Origin: an uncultured Lachnospiraceae bacterium
GTDB lineage: Bacteria > Bacillota > Clostridia > Lachnospirales > Lachnospiraceae
Reading direction: 5' to 3'
DNA length: 64,000 nucleotides
Assembly: GCA_902779305.1 (NCBI GenBank)
Contig: CACZBD010000006.1
Span: forward strand, 62,001-126,000
The position numbers and the translations under genes are program-made. Under the pieces are notes generated by a model. That model ran no database searches. It was not told where the DNA came from and saw only the letters and a program-made list of their open reading frames with translations. Below, one piece after another: positions 32,381 through 41,411 of the stretch (position 1 is its first letter; each line of letters begins with the position of its first letter).

Positions 32381-33604
32381 TTACCAGTACACCTCCCAGT
32401 CGCAGTCTAAACGCGTCAGCGCTTCCAGATAGAAATAATCGCCCCACGAATTGCACTCATCCACACCGTAATGATTGCACGTATTGTACGGTGAATGGTT
32501 GGAATAGGTGCTGTGCAGGACCAGACCGTTTGATCTTGTAAGATCACGGACCGCGCAGGTATCGCTGATCGCTTTCATCAGCTTCTTTGCATATCCGGTA
32601 TAAGCGTCAGCCTGCTCTTTCGGCAGGTATTTTGACATCTCAAGCATGCCGCAGGCTGCGATCGATGCGGACGAGGAATCTTTCGGCTGCGGATCATCAA
32701 GAAGCTGTTCTTTTGTCCACGAGGTAAATTCCAGGTCCCAATAAGGGATCAGGTCATCAGGCAAATGCTGCAGAAAATAATCCGTCACCCGGTAAAACAG
32801 ATCGATATAGGACGGATCCTTTGTGTAGCGGTAAGCTACGGCCATGCCGTAGATCCCCCAGGCCTGTCCTCTTGACCATGCCGAGCCGTTCCGGTATCCC
32901 TGACAGGTTTCACCGTGATCGGGATTTCCAGTTACCGGGTCAAAGAAAAACGTATGCCAGGTGGAACCGTCCGGACGGATCACGTTTTGAACCGCCGTAT
33001 GGATATGCTTCAGCGCGATCTCACTGTATTTTGTTTCACCCGTCTCTTCTGTCGCCCAGAACAAAAGCGGCAGGTTCAGCAGGCAGTCGATGATCAGCCG
33101 GTAGTTTGCCTTCTCGTTCATCGGCCCCCAGGCCTGCAGGAAAGCGCCGACCGGCTGAAATCTTGTCAGCAGCTGATCAGCCGCTAAGATCGCCGCTTTT
33201 TTTGCATCCTCGTCTCCGGTCAGTTTATAGGCAGCGACACAGGACGGGGAATACAGAAATCCCATATCATGATGATCCACCGATATCTTTTGCTCGATCC
33301 GGGTTAAGAAGCTTTTTACCTGTACTTTTCCGGCATCATACAGTAAGCTTGCCTTCTCCGGTTCCTCGGGATGTATCCGTTTCAGATATTCGTAGGCCAG
33401 CCAGATCTCTCCGGTCCAGAAGCCGTTTGTCCAATCCGTGTTCTCGGAAGGCCGGTAAAAATTGCCGATACTGTAAGCAGGCTGAAACTTGTCCGTAAAA
33501 TCAGGAAGTACCGTAAGGATCTGCTCTACGGCACAGGCAAGGTCTGCTTTGACAATTTCCGGCGTGATCTCTTCATAGTTTTCAAGTTTACATAAATCAG
33601 GCAT
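32381..33604 (-). CDS. GH88 unsaturated glucuronyl hydrolase
   Basis: GH88 enzymes release the 4,5-unsaturated uronic acid left at the end of oligosaccharides by polysaccharide lyases. The 407-residue protein has an alpha/alpha-barrel pattern with DWTNGFWTGEIWLAYEYL, DHHDMGFLYSP (catalytic aspartate region) and RNGSAWSRGQAWGIYG, all typical for GH88. It has no signal peptide, so it acts in the cytoplasm. It overlaps the upstream gene by eight bases (ATGCCTGA) and directly abuts the DUF2264 gene. Confidence 0.9.
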   Translation of the reverse strand: MPDLCKLENYEEITPEIVKADLACAVEQILTVLPDFTDKFQPAYSIGNFYRPSENTDWTNGFWTGEIWLAYEYLKRIHPEEPEKASLLYDAGKVQVKSFLTRIEQKISVDHHDMGFLYSPSCVAAYKLTGDEDAKKAAILAADQLLTRFQPVGAFLQAWGPMNEKANYRLIIDCLLNLPLLFWATEETGETKYSEIALKHIHTAVQNVIRPDGSTWHTFFFDPVTGNPDHGETCQGYRNGSAWSRGQAWGIYGMAVAYRYTKDPSYIDLFYRVTDYFLQHLPDDLIPYWDLEFTSWTKEQLLDDPQPKDSSSASIAACGMLEMSKYLPKEQADAYTGYAKKLMKAISDTCAVRDLTRSNGLVLHSTYSNHSPYNTCNHYGVDECNSWGDYFYLEALTRLDCDWEVYW

Positions 33605-34403
33605 CTTCTTCTCCGTTCCATACCGTCCCGTACACTTCCAGCTGTGTCAGCGCAGGGAACGGGGATGGTTCCTCCGATTTGATCAGATCCTTTAAGACCA
33701 GGGAATCGATGATCCGTTTTGAAAAGCGGAATTCCTGTGCAAGGTTCGTCTTCTTCAGCGAAACGGTTTCTTCGCTTCCGTCCGAAAAAGCGATCGTCGC
33801 CTGTGTCCAGTAATTGTCATGCGGAAAATCGGACCGCGTATAGAAAACGATCCTGTCCGTACAGACTTTTCTGCCGAATTCCAGTTTCATGCAGGCGTCC
33901 TCCCTCCTGTTGATCCCCCAGGATTCATAGGGCCATTCCCCGTGCGAGAGATTTGCCCTGACGCCGTCGATCGCATTCTTTGCGGCAAATACGCTCTCTC
34001 CCCTGGTCTCCACATTAGCGCTCGCATGCGGGTAACAGGGAACATCCTTATGCTGGTCGGCAGGATTTAAGGCCAGGTTTCTGTATGCAAAGACTTCTTC
34101 TTTTTCTGCGGTTTTGGCATACAGATAATGCCGGTTTCCCGAAAAGACCTTCGGAGAATAGGATATCCTTGCCTCCCCGAACGGCACATCATACTTCACG
34201 GTATCCGTCACATATACAAAAGCTGTCTGCAGGGCATCATCCACCTGCCAGTTCAGATGGATCCCGGGAACGGAAGTCTGCAGTTCTATGACATCTCCTT
34301 CCTCATATGCGGCAGCATATACCAGATCCACAAAGTCCTCGCCGGATGAAACCGCCATGGTATTCCCGCATTTATCCAGAATTTTCAATGATAGCGTTGC
34401 CAT
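33597..34403 (-). CDS. discoidin/F5-8C-like protein of the uronate locus
   Basis: I recognise no named family with certainty. The 268-residue protein has a beta-rich N-terminal part (about 1-100) and a C-terminal part resembling a discoidin (F5/8 type C) carbohydrate-binding fold: NLALNPADQH, then FAAKNAIDGV, SWGINRREDACMKLEFG and KVCTDRIVFYTRS. There is no signal peptide, which is odd for a sugar-binding module. It lies between the importer permeases and GH88. It might bind imported oligosaccharides, or be a lyase accessory. Confidence 0.6.
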   Translation of the reverse strand: MATLSLKILDKCGNTMAVSSGEDFVDLVYAAAYEEGDVIELQTSVPGIHLNWQVDDALQTAFVYVTDTVKYDVPFGEARISYSPKVFSGNRHYLYAKTAEKEEVFAYRNLALNPADQHKDVPCYPHASANVETRGESVFAAKNAIDGVRANLSHGEWPYESWGINRREDACMKLEFGRKVCTDRIVFYTRSDFPHDNYWTQATIAFSDGSEETVSLKKTNLAQEFRFSKRIIDSLVLKDLIKSEEPSPFPALTQLEVYGTVWNGEEDA

Positions 34404-34407
34404 GTCA

Positions 34408-35247
34408 TTATCCTTTCAGACCCGTATTCGCGATCCCTTCCACAAAATACTTCTGCAGGCATAAGAACACGATCAGGACAGGGATCAGGGACAGCATCGA
34501 ACCGGCCATGATCAGACCGTAGTCGGAAGAATACTGGGAAATAAACATTTTCAGCCCCAGCTGGATCGTCTTCTTCTCCTGCGTCTTTAAATAGATCAAA
34601 GGACCCAGATAGTCGTTCCAGGTGTTTACAAACGTAAAGATGATCAGTGTTGCAAGTGCCGGTTTGGAAAGCGGAAGCATGATCTTCATATAGATCTTAT
34701 ATTCACTCATTCCGTCGATCCTGGCCGCCTCGCACAGATCGTCGGGAACGCTTTCGTAAAACTGTTTCATCAAAAAGACGCCGAATGCCGAAAATGCCTG
34801 CAGGCAGATGATCGCCAGCAGTTTGTCGTTCAGCCCCATTTTACGCATCAGGATGAACTGCGGCACCATGTAGACCTGCCAGGGCATGGCGATCGTTGCG
34901 ATGTAAGCCAGAAACAGTCCGTTTTTGTAGCGGAACTTCAATTTGGCAAAAGCATAAGCTGCAAAACTGGAGGTCAGAAGCTGCAGGATCGTCACGACGA
35001 TCGTTAAGAATACCGTATTTTCAACAAACTTCAAAAACGGGATCTTCGTCCAGATATCCACGTAATTTGACCACTTCGGAACCTTCGGGATAAAGACGAA
35101 CGGGTTCATTTTGAAGACTTCCCTGTCGCTTTTGATCGCTGCGGAAAACATCCATAAAAACGGAGTGATCATAGCAAGCGCGATGATGATCAGTACCGCA
35201 TATACAACGATCTTTCCGATGATCTCTTTTCTGTGTGCGGATCTCAT
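34408..35247 (-). CDS. carbohydrate ABC importer permease (MalG/LacG type)
   Basis: The 279-residue protein has six membrane helices and the EAA loop (CEAARIDGMSEYKIYMKIMLPLSKPAL) that contacts the ATPase. It pairs with the MalF-type permease encoded just upstream. The cluster has no ATPase gene; such CUT1 systems commonly share a general MsmK-type ATPase encoded elsewhere. Confidence 0.92.
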   Translation of the reverse strand: MRSAHRKEIIGKIVVYAVLIIIALAMITPFLWMFSAAIKSDREVFKMNPFVFIPKVPKWSNYVDIWTKIPFLKFVENTVFLTIVVTILQLLTSSFAAYAFAKLKFRYKNGLFLAYIATIAMPWQVYMVPQFILMRKMGLNDKLLAIICLQAFSAFGVFLMKQFYESVPDDLCEAARIDGMSEYKIYMKIMLPLSKPALATLIIFTFVNTWNDYLGPLIYLKTQEKKTIQLGLKMFISQYSSDYGLIMAGSMLSLIPVLIVFLCLQKYFVEGIANTGLKG

Positions 35248-35250
35248 CCC

Positions 35251-36312
35251 TTACGCCTCCTTTCTCGCCTGGCCTCTGAACTGGATAATGGTAACGATCA
35301 GGACCATCAAAAACAGTACCATGGCGACTGCGCTGGAATACCCGAGATCCCAGTCGATAAATGCCTTCTGGTAGATGTAGTACACCAGAACGGTCGCGGA
35401 AACCGTCAGTTCTCCGCTGCCTCCGCCCGCCAGCATGACAGCCACATCATAGACCTTAAAACAGTTGATGGTCAGCATGACGACCACAAAGAAGGTGGTG
35501 GCACTCAGCTGCGGCCAGGTGATATAGCGGAACTGGTTCCATGTTCCGGCGCCGTCCAAAGATGCCGCCTCATACAGTTCCTTGGAGATACCCTGTAATC
35601 CCGCAAGATAGATCACCATATAGTAGCCCATGTATTTCCAGACGGAAAACAGGATCATCGAGATCACGCACAGGCTCCCGGAGAACCATTGCGGAAGCGC
35701 GTCCTGCGGAATATGGAAAAACGTAAACAGGATGTTGTTGACCGGGCCTTTGGACGGATGGAACAGCATCTTCCAGACAGATGTGATCGCCACAAGCGAT
35801 GCAACATAAGGAAAGAATGCGATCGTTCTGAAGATCCCTCTGCCGATCACTTTCTGATTCAGCACGATCGCAAGCGCAAGGGATGCGATCATGGTCAGCG
35901 GAACCGTCCCGACACAGTAAATGATCGTGTTCTTCAGTGCCGCCTTAAAGAACGTGTCCGAGGCCAGTCTCTTGAAATTATTGAAGCCCTCAAAGGATAC
36001 GGGATTGGAACCGTCCCAGTTCATAAAAGCAAGTGCAAACGCAAAAACGATCGGGATCAGGGTAAATACACAGAAACCGATGAAGTTCGGAGCGATAAAT
36101 GAATAAGCAACCAGATTCTTTCTGGTCTGCCTGCTGATCCTTCTTCCGCTTCTTAACATGTCGATCCTGTTATTGTATCTTTCGATCTGCCGGATCAATT
36201 TTCTCTTGGTTTTTTCGTCCTTTTCATCACGGACTTTTTCAATGGTCGTCTTCAGGGCATCCTGAAGGATATTGATCTGTCCGCTTCCCTGCGTTTCTTT
36301 TATCTTTTCCAC
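35251..36312 (-). CDS. carbohydrate ABC importer permease (MalF/LacF type) with N-terminal extension
   Basis: The 353-residue protein has an extra hydrophilic, highly charged N-terminus of about 65 residues with helical, coiled-coil-like composition (TTIEKVRDEKDEKTKRKLIR), before a normal six-helix permease (from FIAPNFIGFCVFTLIPI) with the EAA loop (YEAASLDGAGTWNQFRYITWP). Most LacF-type permeases have only 15-30 residues before helix 1. The extension could help dock the shared ATPase or a regulator. Confidence 0.9.
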   Translation of the reverse strand: MEKIKETQGSGQINILQDALKTTIEKVRDEKDEKTKRKLIRQIERYNNRIDMLRSGRRISRQTRKNLVAYSFIAPNFIGFCVFTLIPIVFAFALAFMNWDGSNPVSFEGFNNFKRLASDTFFKAALKNTIIYCVGTVPLTMIASLALAIVLNQKVIGRGIFRTIAFFPYVASLVAITSVWKMLFHPSKGPVNNILFTFFHIPQDALPQWFSGSLCVISMILFSVWKYMGYYMVIYLAGLQGISKELYEAASLDGAGTWNQFRYITWPQLSATTFFVVVMLTINCFKVYDVAVMLAGGGSGELTVSATVLVYYIYQKAFIDWDLGYSSAVAMVLFLMVLIVTIIQFRGQARKEA

Positions 36313-36353
36313 TTGTACAACCTCTCTGTCCTCTGATGCTGCTTCTTTTCGGG

Positions 36354-36386
36354 AAAAAGGCGGGGCCGCTTCTGTCCCGCCTTTTT
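36354..36386. terminator. intra-operon terminator/attenuator after the solute-binding protein gene
   Basis: A perfect 11-bp stem, AAAAAGGCGGG (36354-36364) with CCCGCCTTTTT (36376-36386), ends in T runs on both strands. It lies between the solute-binding protein gene and the permeases, a usual way to keep the binding protein in excess. Confidence 0.82.
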
Positions 36387-36404
36387 ACCCGGATTAATAT
36401 TTGT

Positions 36405-37790
36405 TTATTTCAGCAGTGCCGAAACTTCCTGACTCATGGCTGCAAGGCCATCATCGATCGACATTTCTCCTGTCATGATGGAACCATGATAGGAATCCAG
36501 GATCGAGTTGATCTCAGAAACGTTCTCGCCGTAAGGAACTTCCAGATACAGATTTGCAACATTCAGAGCTTCCTTGGAAGCATCATCTGCCGGGAATCCT
36601 TCAAGACCCGTGATCGCGGTCTTTACTTCGTCTGTCATGATCGCGGGGAAGTTTCCGGAAGAAGCCATGACAGCTGCGCCTTCTTCACCGCTGACCCATT
36701 TCACGAAATCCCATGCCGCATCGGGTGTATCACATGCGCTTGTAACGGAAAGACCTGTGATCGTACCGAGCGTGGAACCGGGCTCAACACCTTCCGCATG
36801 CGGATATTTTACAATACCCCAGTTTCCGCAAAGAGAAGGATCATATTCGCCGGAAGCCAGATTGGTCAGCATGGTTGCGATAAACCAGGAACCCATATTC
36901 AGCATTGCTACATCGCCGCCGGAGAACGCTGCGGAATAATGAAGACCTTCTGTCTTAAGATCCGTATACTTTCTGCATACGCCGTCTGCTTCCTGATTCA
37001 GGACCATCTCATAGTACGGTCTCATGAAATCATATTCGCCGTCTAAGATCGTGTGCTTTCCGTCCAGAACGGAGCAAAGCTGAACGGTGGATCTCCATGT
37101 GTGATAGTGTGCGCCGTAGATCTGCGAACCAAAGCTCGTATCCGTAACTTTTCTTGCCAGTTCGTCATACTCTGCCCATGTCATGTCATTGGTCGGATAG
37201 TCCACGTTTGCCGCATCAAAGATGTCCTTGTTGTAGAACAGTACCCAGAAATCGTTTCTGAACGGAAGTTCATAGAGTTTTCCGTCCACTACAACCTGAT
37301 CGGTTGCGCCGGCATACTTGGAAAGGTCAACGCCGTCTGCCGAAATGTAATCATCCAGCGGAATGATCGCATTCTTCTGTACCAGTGTAGCATATCCGGG
37401 AACGTCTTTGATCGTGACTACGTCAAAATCACTGCCCGAGCCGGATAATTCCGTTGCCAGAACGGTCATATAATCCGTAGATCCAAGGTCAACCATTTCG
37501 ATCGTGACATTGGGGTTCTTTGCTTCATATGCAGCCTTGATGTCGCCCCAGTACTGCGTGGTGCTCTCGTCCCAGATCGCCCATTTTAATGTTACCGGCT
37601 CTGCCGCTTCTTCTGTTACTTCTTCTGCTGCAGCCTCCGGTTCCGGAGCGGGTGCCTCCTCCTGCACTGCTTCCGCAACTTCCTGCACATCGGTTGCAGG
37701 TGCGCTCTCAACTGCCGCGCCACCGCATCCGGCTAACAGAGATGCGATCATTGCTGCACTCAATACCAAACTGATCACTTTCTTTTTCAT
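36405..37790 (-). CDS. carbohydrate ABC importer solute-binding lipoprotein
   Basis: The 461-residue protein has a lipoprotein signal with lipobox LLAGC (C22), an acidic linker of about 45 residues rich in Glu, Ala and Pro, and an extracellular solute-binding (family 1) domain (LKWAIWDESTTQYWGDIKAAYEAKNPNVTIE at about 70-100). It is the first gene of the minus-strand uronate operon. AGGAGG lies before the ATG, and a short hairpin lies just upstream in the leader. Confidence 0.92.
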   Translation of the reverse strand: MKKKVISLVLSAAMIASLLAGCGGAAVESAPATDVQEVAEAVQEEAPAPEPEAAAEEVTEEAAEPVTLKWAIWDESTTQYWGDIKAAYEAKNPNVTIEMVDLGSTDYMTVLATELSGSGSDFDVVTIKDVPGYATLVQKNAIIPLDDYISADGVDLSKYAGATDQVVVDGKLYELPFRNDFWVLFYNKDIFDAANVDYPTNDMTWAEYDELARKVTDTSFGSQIYGAHYHTWRSTVQLCSVLDGKHTILDGEYDFMRPYYEMVLNQEADGVCRKYTDLKTEGLHYSAAFSGGDVAMLNMGSWFIATMLTNLASGEYDPSLCGNWGIVKYPHAEGVEPGSTLGTITGLSVTSACDTPDAAWDFVKWVSGEEGAAVMASSGNFPAIMTDEVKTAITGLEGFPADDASKEALNVANLYLEVPYGENVSEINSILDSYHGSIMTGEMSIDDGLAAMSQEVSALLK

Positions 37791-37811
37791 CTGTTTTCCT
37801 CCTTATGATTC

Positions 37812-37830
37812 TCCTGCCGAAATGGCAGGA
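37812..37830 (-). other. 5' leader hairpin of the binding-protein mRNA
   Basis: TCCTGCC (37812-37818) pairs with GGCAGGA (37824-37830). On the minus strand it sits about 20 bases before the AGGAGG of the solute-binding protein gene. It may stabilise the mRNA; no ligand-binding structure is apparent. Confidence 0.5.
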
Positions 37831-37876
37831 TTGAACATCTACATGCTTACCTTAACAGGTTCGATTTTGAAAAAAC

Positions 37877-37910
37877 ATGAAATAAATTCTCATTTCATAA
37901 AATAATTATA
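37877..37910 (-). promoter_or_regulatory. uronate operon promoter with inverted repeat
   Basis: On the minus strand TATAAT (37905-37910) is a consensus -10, but no matching -35 is found 16-18 bases upstream, which fits an activator-dependent promoter. ATGAAAT (37877-37883) and ATTTCAT (37892-37898) form an inverted repeat at the start-site region. The divergent AraC-type regulator is the likely activator. Confidence 0.5.
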
Positions 37911-37999
37911 GAAGTTTTTTCCGGTGCGGGATCCCCATGATGTAATATTTTTTAATTTCATATCATATTTTTATTTTTCCTATTATCTGTTTATGTATA

Positions 38000-38008
38000 T
38001 GATATAAT
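38000..38008 (+). promoter_or_regulatory. extended -10 of the sensor kinase gene, apparently leaderless
   Basis: TGATATAAT (38000-38008) is a consensus extended -10 that ends six bases before ATG 38015. There is no ribosome binding site, and an in-frame TGA overlaps the extended -10, so a longer protein is excluded. Confidence 0.65.
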
Positions 38009-38014
38009 ACCCCT

Positions 38015-39832
38015 ATGAAAAATCACGCATTTTACGGTGGAAAGATCCAGCGAAGGATCATCATCCTGACGCTCAGCAGTATTCTTGGCATGTGTGTTCT
38101 GATCGCAGGCGCCAGTTATTTTATTTTTCACAATTATCTGCAGAGCAGTCTGATCGTTTCCACAGAGAACAACTTAAAAATGCTGAGCGATTCCGTTAAC
38201 GCGAACTTACAGGATGTATACAGGATGGCGCGTTTCTGTCAGGGCAGTTCCGATATCGCGGAATACATCAAAGCCAGTCCCGAGCCCGGTTCCGTTCTCA
38301 GTGTCTCCACCTATGACCGTTTATATGAGGAATACCAGAACAACGCATCCAACAGTTTTATCCCGCGTGTGATCGTCGCAACAGACGACCATTATCTGCA
38401 GGCGTGCCAGATCAGTTATTCCACATCCGTGGACATTTCCCGGGGCATCAGGGAGCTTCCGTTCTTTTCATCGATGCTTGAAGCCGACGATTATGATTTT
38501 TCCCTCGGGATCATCGCCGATCCGTTTGTGCGCGGTAATTCCAAATATGTGATCCCTCTGATCCGTCCCATCTCCTACCGGTTCAATGCAACCCCGGGCG
38601 GATTTTTGTACATGGAGATCTCCACCGATATGATCACATCCAAACTTCCTTCTTATTATATGGAAGAAGGCAGCAGACTCTTCCTCCTCATGGGGGAGCA
38701 TCTGTATCTTTTGGAAAATCAGTCGATCAATGAGATCAAGCCGGATTACAGGATCTTAAAAGACATTTCGGATGTTTCCGTCAGTAACGCAGATGTGTAT
38801 CGCATTGATACGGCTGCGGGTGAGAGGACCGTGATCGTATTTCCGCTGCTCATGGACGGCTGTTATCTTGCGCAGACCGTATCCGTTCAGGAAAGCGAGC
38901 GGCAGATGCGTATCTTTACGATGATCCTGCTGGGGATCCTGATCGGGATCATCGCGATCGGCGTGGCAATGGTCATCATGATGAATGACATGATCCATAA
39001 ACCCCTGTCCGGGATCCGCGCCAAGATCAAAAAAGTCTCCGAAGGTGACTTTACCAGAGATGCCTCCATTGAAGCAGATCATGAGATCGGTGAGATCGGA
39101 AAAGGGATCAATGACCTTGCGGAAAGCATCCTGAAGCTGCTTACCAGCCGTGTGGAAAATGAAAAACAGAAACGGGATCTGGAATATAAGATGCTGCAGA
39201 GCCAGATCAATCCGCATTTCCTTTATAATACGCTGAATTCCATCAAAATGATGGCTGTTGCACAGGGCGCTACGGGGATCACGGAAATGACCACCAGCCT
39301 GGCTTCTCTTTTAAGGAGCATTTCAAAGGGCACTTCTCTTCTGGTCCCCATTGAAGAAGAATTTTCTCTGGTAAAACACTATTTCACGATCGAGAATCTC
39401 CGCTACGGCGGGATGATCCGCTTTGACATCCGCGTGGATGATGAGGAGATCCTGCAGGCGCAGATCCTGAAATTCACACTGCAGCCGCTTGTGGAAAATG
39501 CGATCTTCCACGGGCTGGAGCCAAAAGGCGGAACGGGTACCATTTCACTGCATGCCTATTATACGGCATCAAAAGACGGCGGCAGGGACATCTGCATTGA
39601 TGTAAAGGACGACGGCGTCGGCATTCCCGCATCCCGGTGCAAAACGCTGCTGAATGAAAACGATAATGAGAATGAAAACAGATCCGAATTCTTCAGGGAG
39701 ATCGGGATCAGCAATGTTCATAAACGTCTGCAGTACGAGTTCGGAGAAAACTACGGACTGTTCATCGAAAGTGAGGAAAACAACTTTACGAACATCAGGG
39801 TAACGATCCCGGAAAGAAGGGAAGATGTATAA
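38015..39832 (+). CDS. sensor histidine kinase, YesM type
   Basis: The 605-residue protein has membrane helix 1 at about 15-40, an extracellular sensor domain (about 43-298), helix 2 at about 300-322, a HAMP domain (328-380) and a His_kinase domain with QSQINPHFLYNTLNSIK (phospho-acceptor H401), followed by an HATPase_c domain with LQPLVENAIFHGLEP and DDGVGI. YesM/YesN-type systems usually sense carbohydrates and control adjacent importers. It overlaps the response regulator by eight bases (ATGTATAA). Confidence 0.92.
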   Translation: MKNHAFYGGKIQRRIIILTLSSILGMCVLIAGASYFIFHNYLQSSLIVSTENNLKMLSDSVNANLQDVYRMARFCQGSSDIAEYIKASPEPGSVLSVSTYDRLYEEYQNNASNSFIPRVIVATDDHYLQACQISYSTSVDISRGIRELPFFSSMLEADDYDFSLGIIADPFVRGNSKYVIPLIRPISYRFNATPGGFLYMEISTDMITSKLPSYYMEEGSRLFLLMGEHLYLLENQSINEIKPDYRILKDISDVSVSNADVYRIDTAAGERTVIVFPLLMDGCYLAQTVSVQESERQMRIFTMILLGILIGIIAIGVAMVIMMNDMIHKPLSGIRAKIKKVSEGDFTRDASIEADHEIGEIGKGINDLAESILKLLTSRVENEKQKRDLEYKMLQSQINPHFLYNTLNSIKMMAVAQGATGITEMTTSLASLLRSISKGTSLLVPIEEEFSLVKHYFTIENLRYGGMIRFDIRVDDEEILQAQILKFTLQPLVENAIFHGLEPKGGTGTISLHAYYTASKDGGRDICIDVKDDGVGIPASRCKTLLNENDNENENRSEFFREIGISNVHKRLQYEFGENYGLFIESEENNFTNIRVTIPERREDV

Positions 39833-41411
39833 GATTCTGATCGTGGACGACGAACCGCTTGCCGTAGTCGGCATCAAATCCATGCTTGAATCGATCGACT
39901 TAAGCATTCAGGTCACCGGTACGGCCGGCAATGGCGAAGAAGCGCTGAAAATCATCGAAAACGAAATGCCCGATCTCATCCTGACCGACATCAAAATGCC
40001 TGTCATGGACGGTCTCAAGCTGCTGCAGATCTGCAGGGAAAAATACGGCATGCTCCGTCCGGGTTTCATTATGTTAACCAGTTATGAGGATTTCCGGATG
40101 GCAAAGCAGGCCATCACTTATCATGCGCTGGACTATCTCGTGAAAGTGGAACTGACGGAAGAAGTATTAAAAGACGCCATTCTGCGCGCCATGGAACAGC
40201 TTGATCCGCTGAAGAGGACCTCTGAAGATACCGTTTCCGCTCCTCCGGAATTTGTGTACCGGATGCGGGACAAGTTCATGATCAGCCTGCTCCACAATCT
40301 CTTCGAATCCGAGGAACAGTTCCGGCTGCAGGCCAAGGATCTTATGATCCGCTTCGATCATAAACAGTACACCTGCTGTTACGGCGAACTGCTGTCTCCG
40401 CATTTTAACAGCCAGAACCCCGCGCAGCACAATACATTGTTTGCGGGATCCGTCGGGATGCTGAAAAGTCTGGTGGAAAAATCGATCCCCTGTCATATGA
40501 TCACGCTTGATAATTCGCATTTTGCCATGATCCTTTGTGATGCGGACAAGATCCCCGATCCTGCCGCTTTTCTGGAAAGGGTTTTTACAAGCGTTCATAA
40601 TTACTACAATGTCTCGGGCCGGTGCGGGATCGGGATCCCCGTCAGTTCTCCTCTGACGATCTGTGACTCGTTTCAGTACGCCAGGTCAGCGTTTCGCAGA
40701 ACCGATGCCTCTTCCCCCATTGCGCAAAGCCCGGTTCTCGGAAAAGTCGAAACGCACGACGTTTTCAACATCTCGCTTGTCAAAAAAGACCTGACCCGCT
40801 CATTCGAGGAATATGATCCCGATCTGCTCTCGGATACCATCGGGCGTCTTTGCGACCTTCTGAATGAGCACCGGGAACACTATGTACAGGCTTTGGATCT
40901 TGCAAGCAATCTGTTATATCTGTCCATTTCTCTTCTGCCCGACGGCGAAACGGTCCTGAATGGTATTTTCGACAGTTATCCGGATTCCTATCTGTCCCTC
41001 TACCGCATGAATACCGTCACGCAGATCATCGAATGGCTGAACCATTTCAAAACCTGTATGTGCAGCCTGTTCGAGGACAAACGCAAAGACCACAAAAACC
41101 GGATCGTATCCGATGTCAAAAAATACATCAGCGAGCACACCCATGACAAACTGATGCTGAATGAGGTCGCCGCCCTCTTCGGGATCAGTCCGGCTTACTT
41201 AAGCCAGCTATTTAGCAAATACAATGATGCGGGCTTCAATGAATACATCAATATCTGTAAGACCGAAGAGGCCAAACGGCTTTTGAAAGAAGAAAAATAC
41301 AGAGTCTATGAAGTCGCAGACATTCTGAATTTCAGCAGTGAATTCTATTTCAGCAAAGTTTTCAAAAAAATACAGGGAGTCACTCCTTCGGAGTACCTTT
41401 CAAAACCATGA
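39825..41411 (+). CDS. AraC-type response regulator, YesN type
   Basis: The 528-residue protein has an N-terminal receiver domain (acceptor D55 in LTDIKMPVMDG), a long middle domain (about 125-420) and a C-terminal AraC helix-turn-helix pair (MLNEVAALFGISPAYLSQLF and VADILNFSSEFYFSKVFKK). It is paired with the kinase upstream and precedes the lyase gene with an ATGA overlap. It is the likely activator of both operons of the locus. Confidence 0.93.
   Translation: MYKILIVDDEPLAVVGIKSMLESIDLSIQVTGTAGNGEEALKIIENEMPDLILTDIKMPVMDGLKLLQICREKYGMLRPGFIMLTSYEDFRMAKQAITYHALDYLVKVELTEEVLKDAILRAMEQLDPLKRTSEDTVSAPPEFVYRMRDKFMISLLHNLFESEEQFRLQAKDLMIRFDHKQYTCCYGELLSPHFNSQNPAQHNTLFAGSVGMLKSLVEKSIPCHMITLDNSHFAMILCDADKIPDPAAFLERVFTSVHNYYNVSGRCGIGIPVSSPLTICDSFQYARSAFRRTDASSPIAQSPVLGKVETHDVFNISLVKKDLTRSFEEYDPDLLSDTIGRLCDLLNEHREHYVQALDLASNLLYLSISLLPDGETVLNGIFDSYPDSYLSLYRMNTVTQIIEWLNHFKTCMCSLFEDKRKDHKNRIVSDVKKYISEHTHDKLMLNEVAALFGISPAYLSQLFSKYNDAGFNEYINICKTEEAKRLLKEEKYRVYEVADILNFSSEFYFSKVFKKIQGVTPSEYLSKP

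Noticed and set aside
31939-32541. 200-codon plus-strand frame opposite the DUF2264 gene
   Set aside because: Proline- and serine-rich shadow product; the opposite strand carries a conserved protein.
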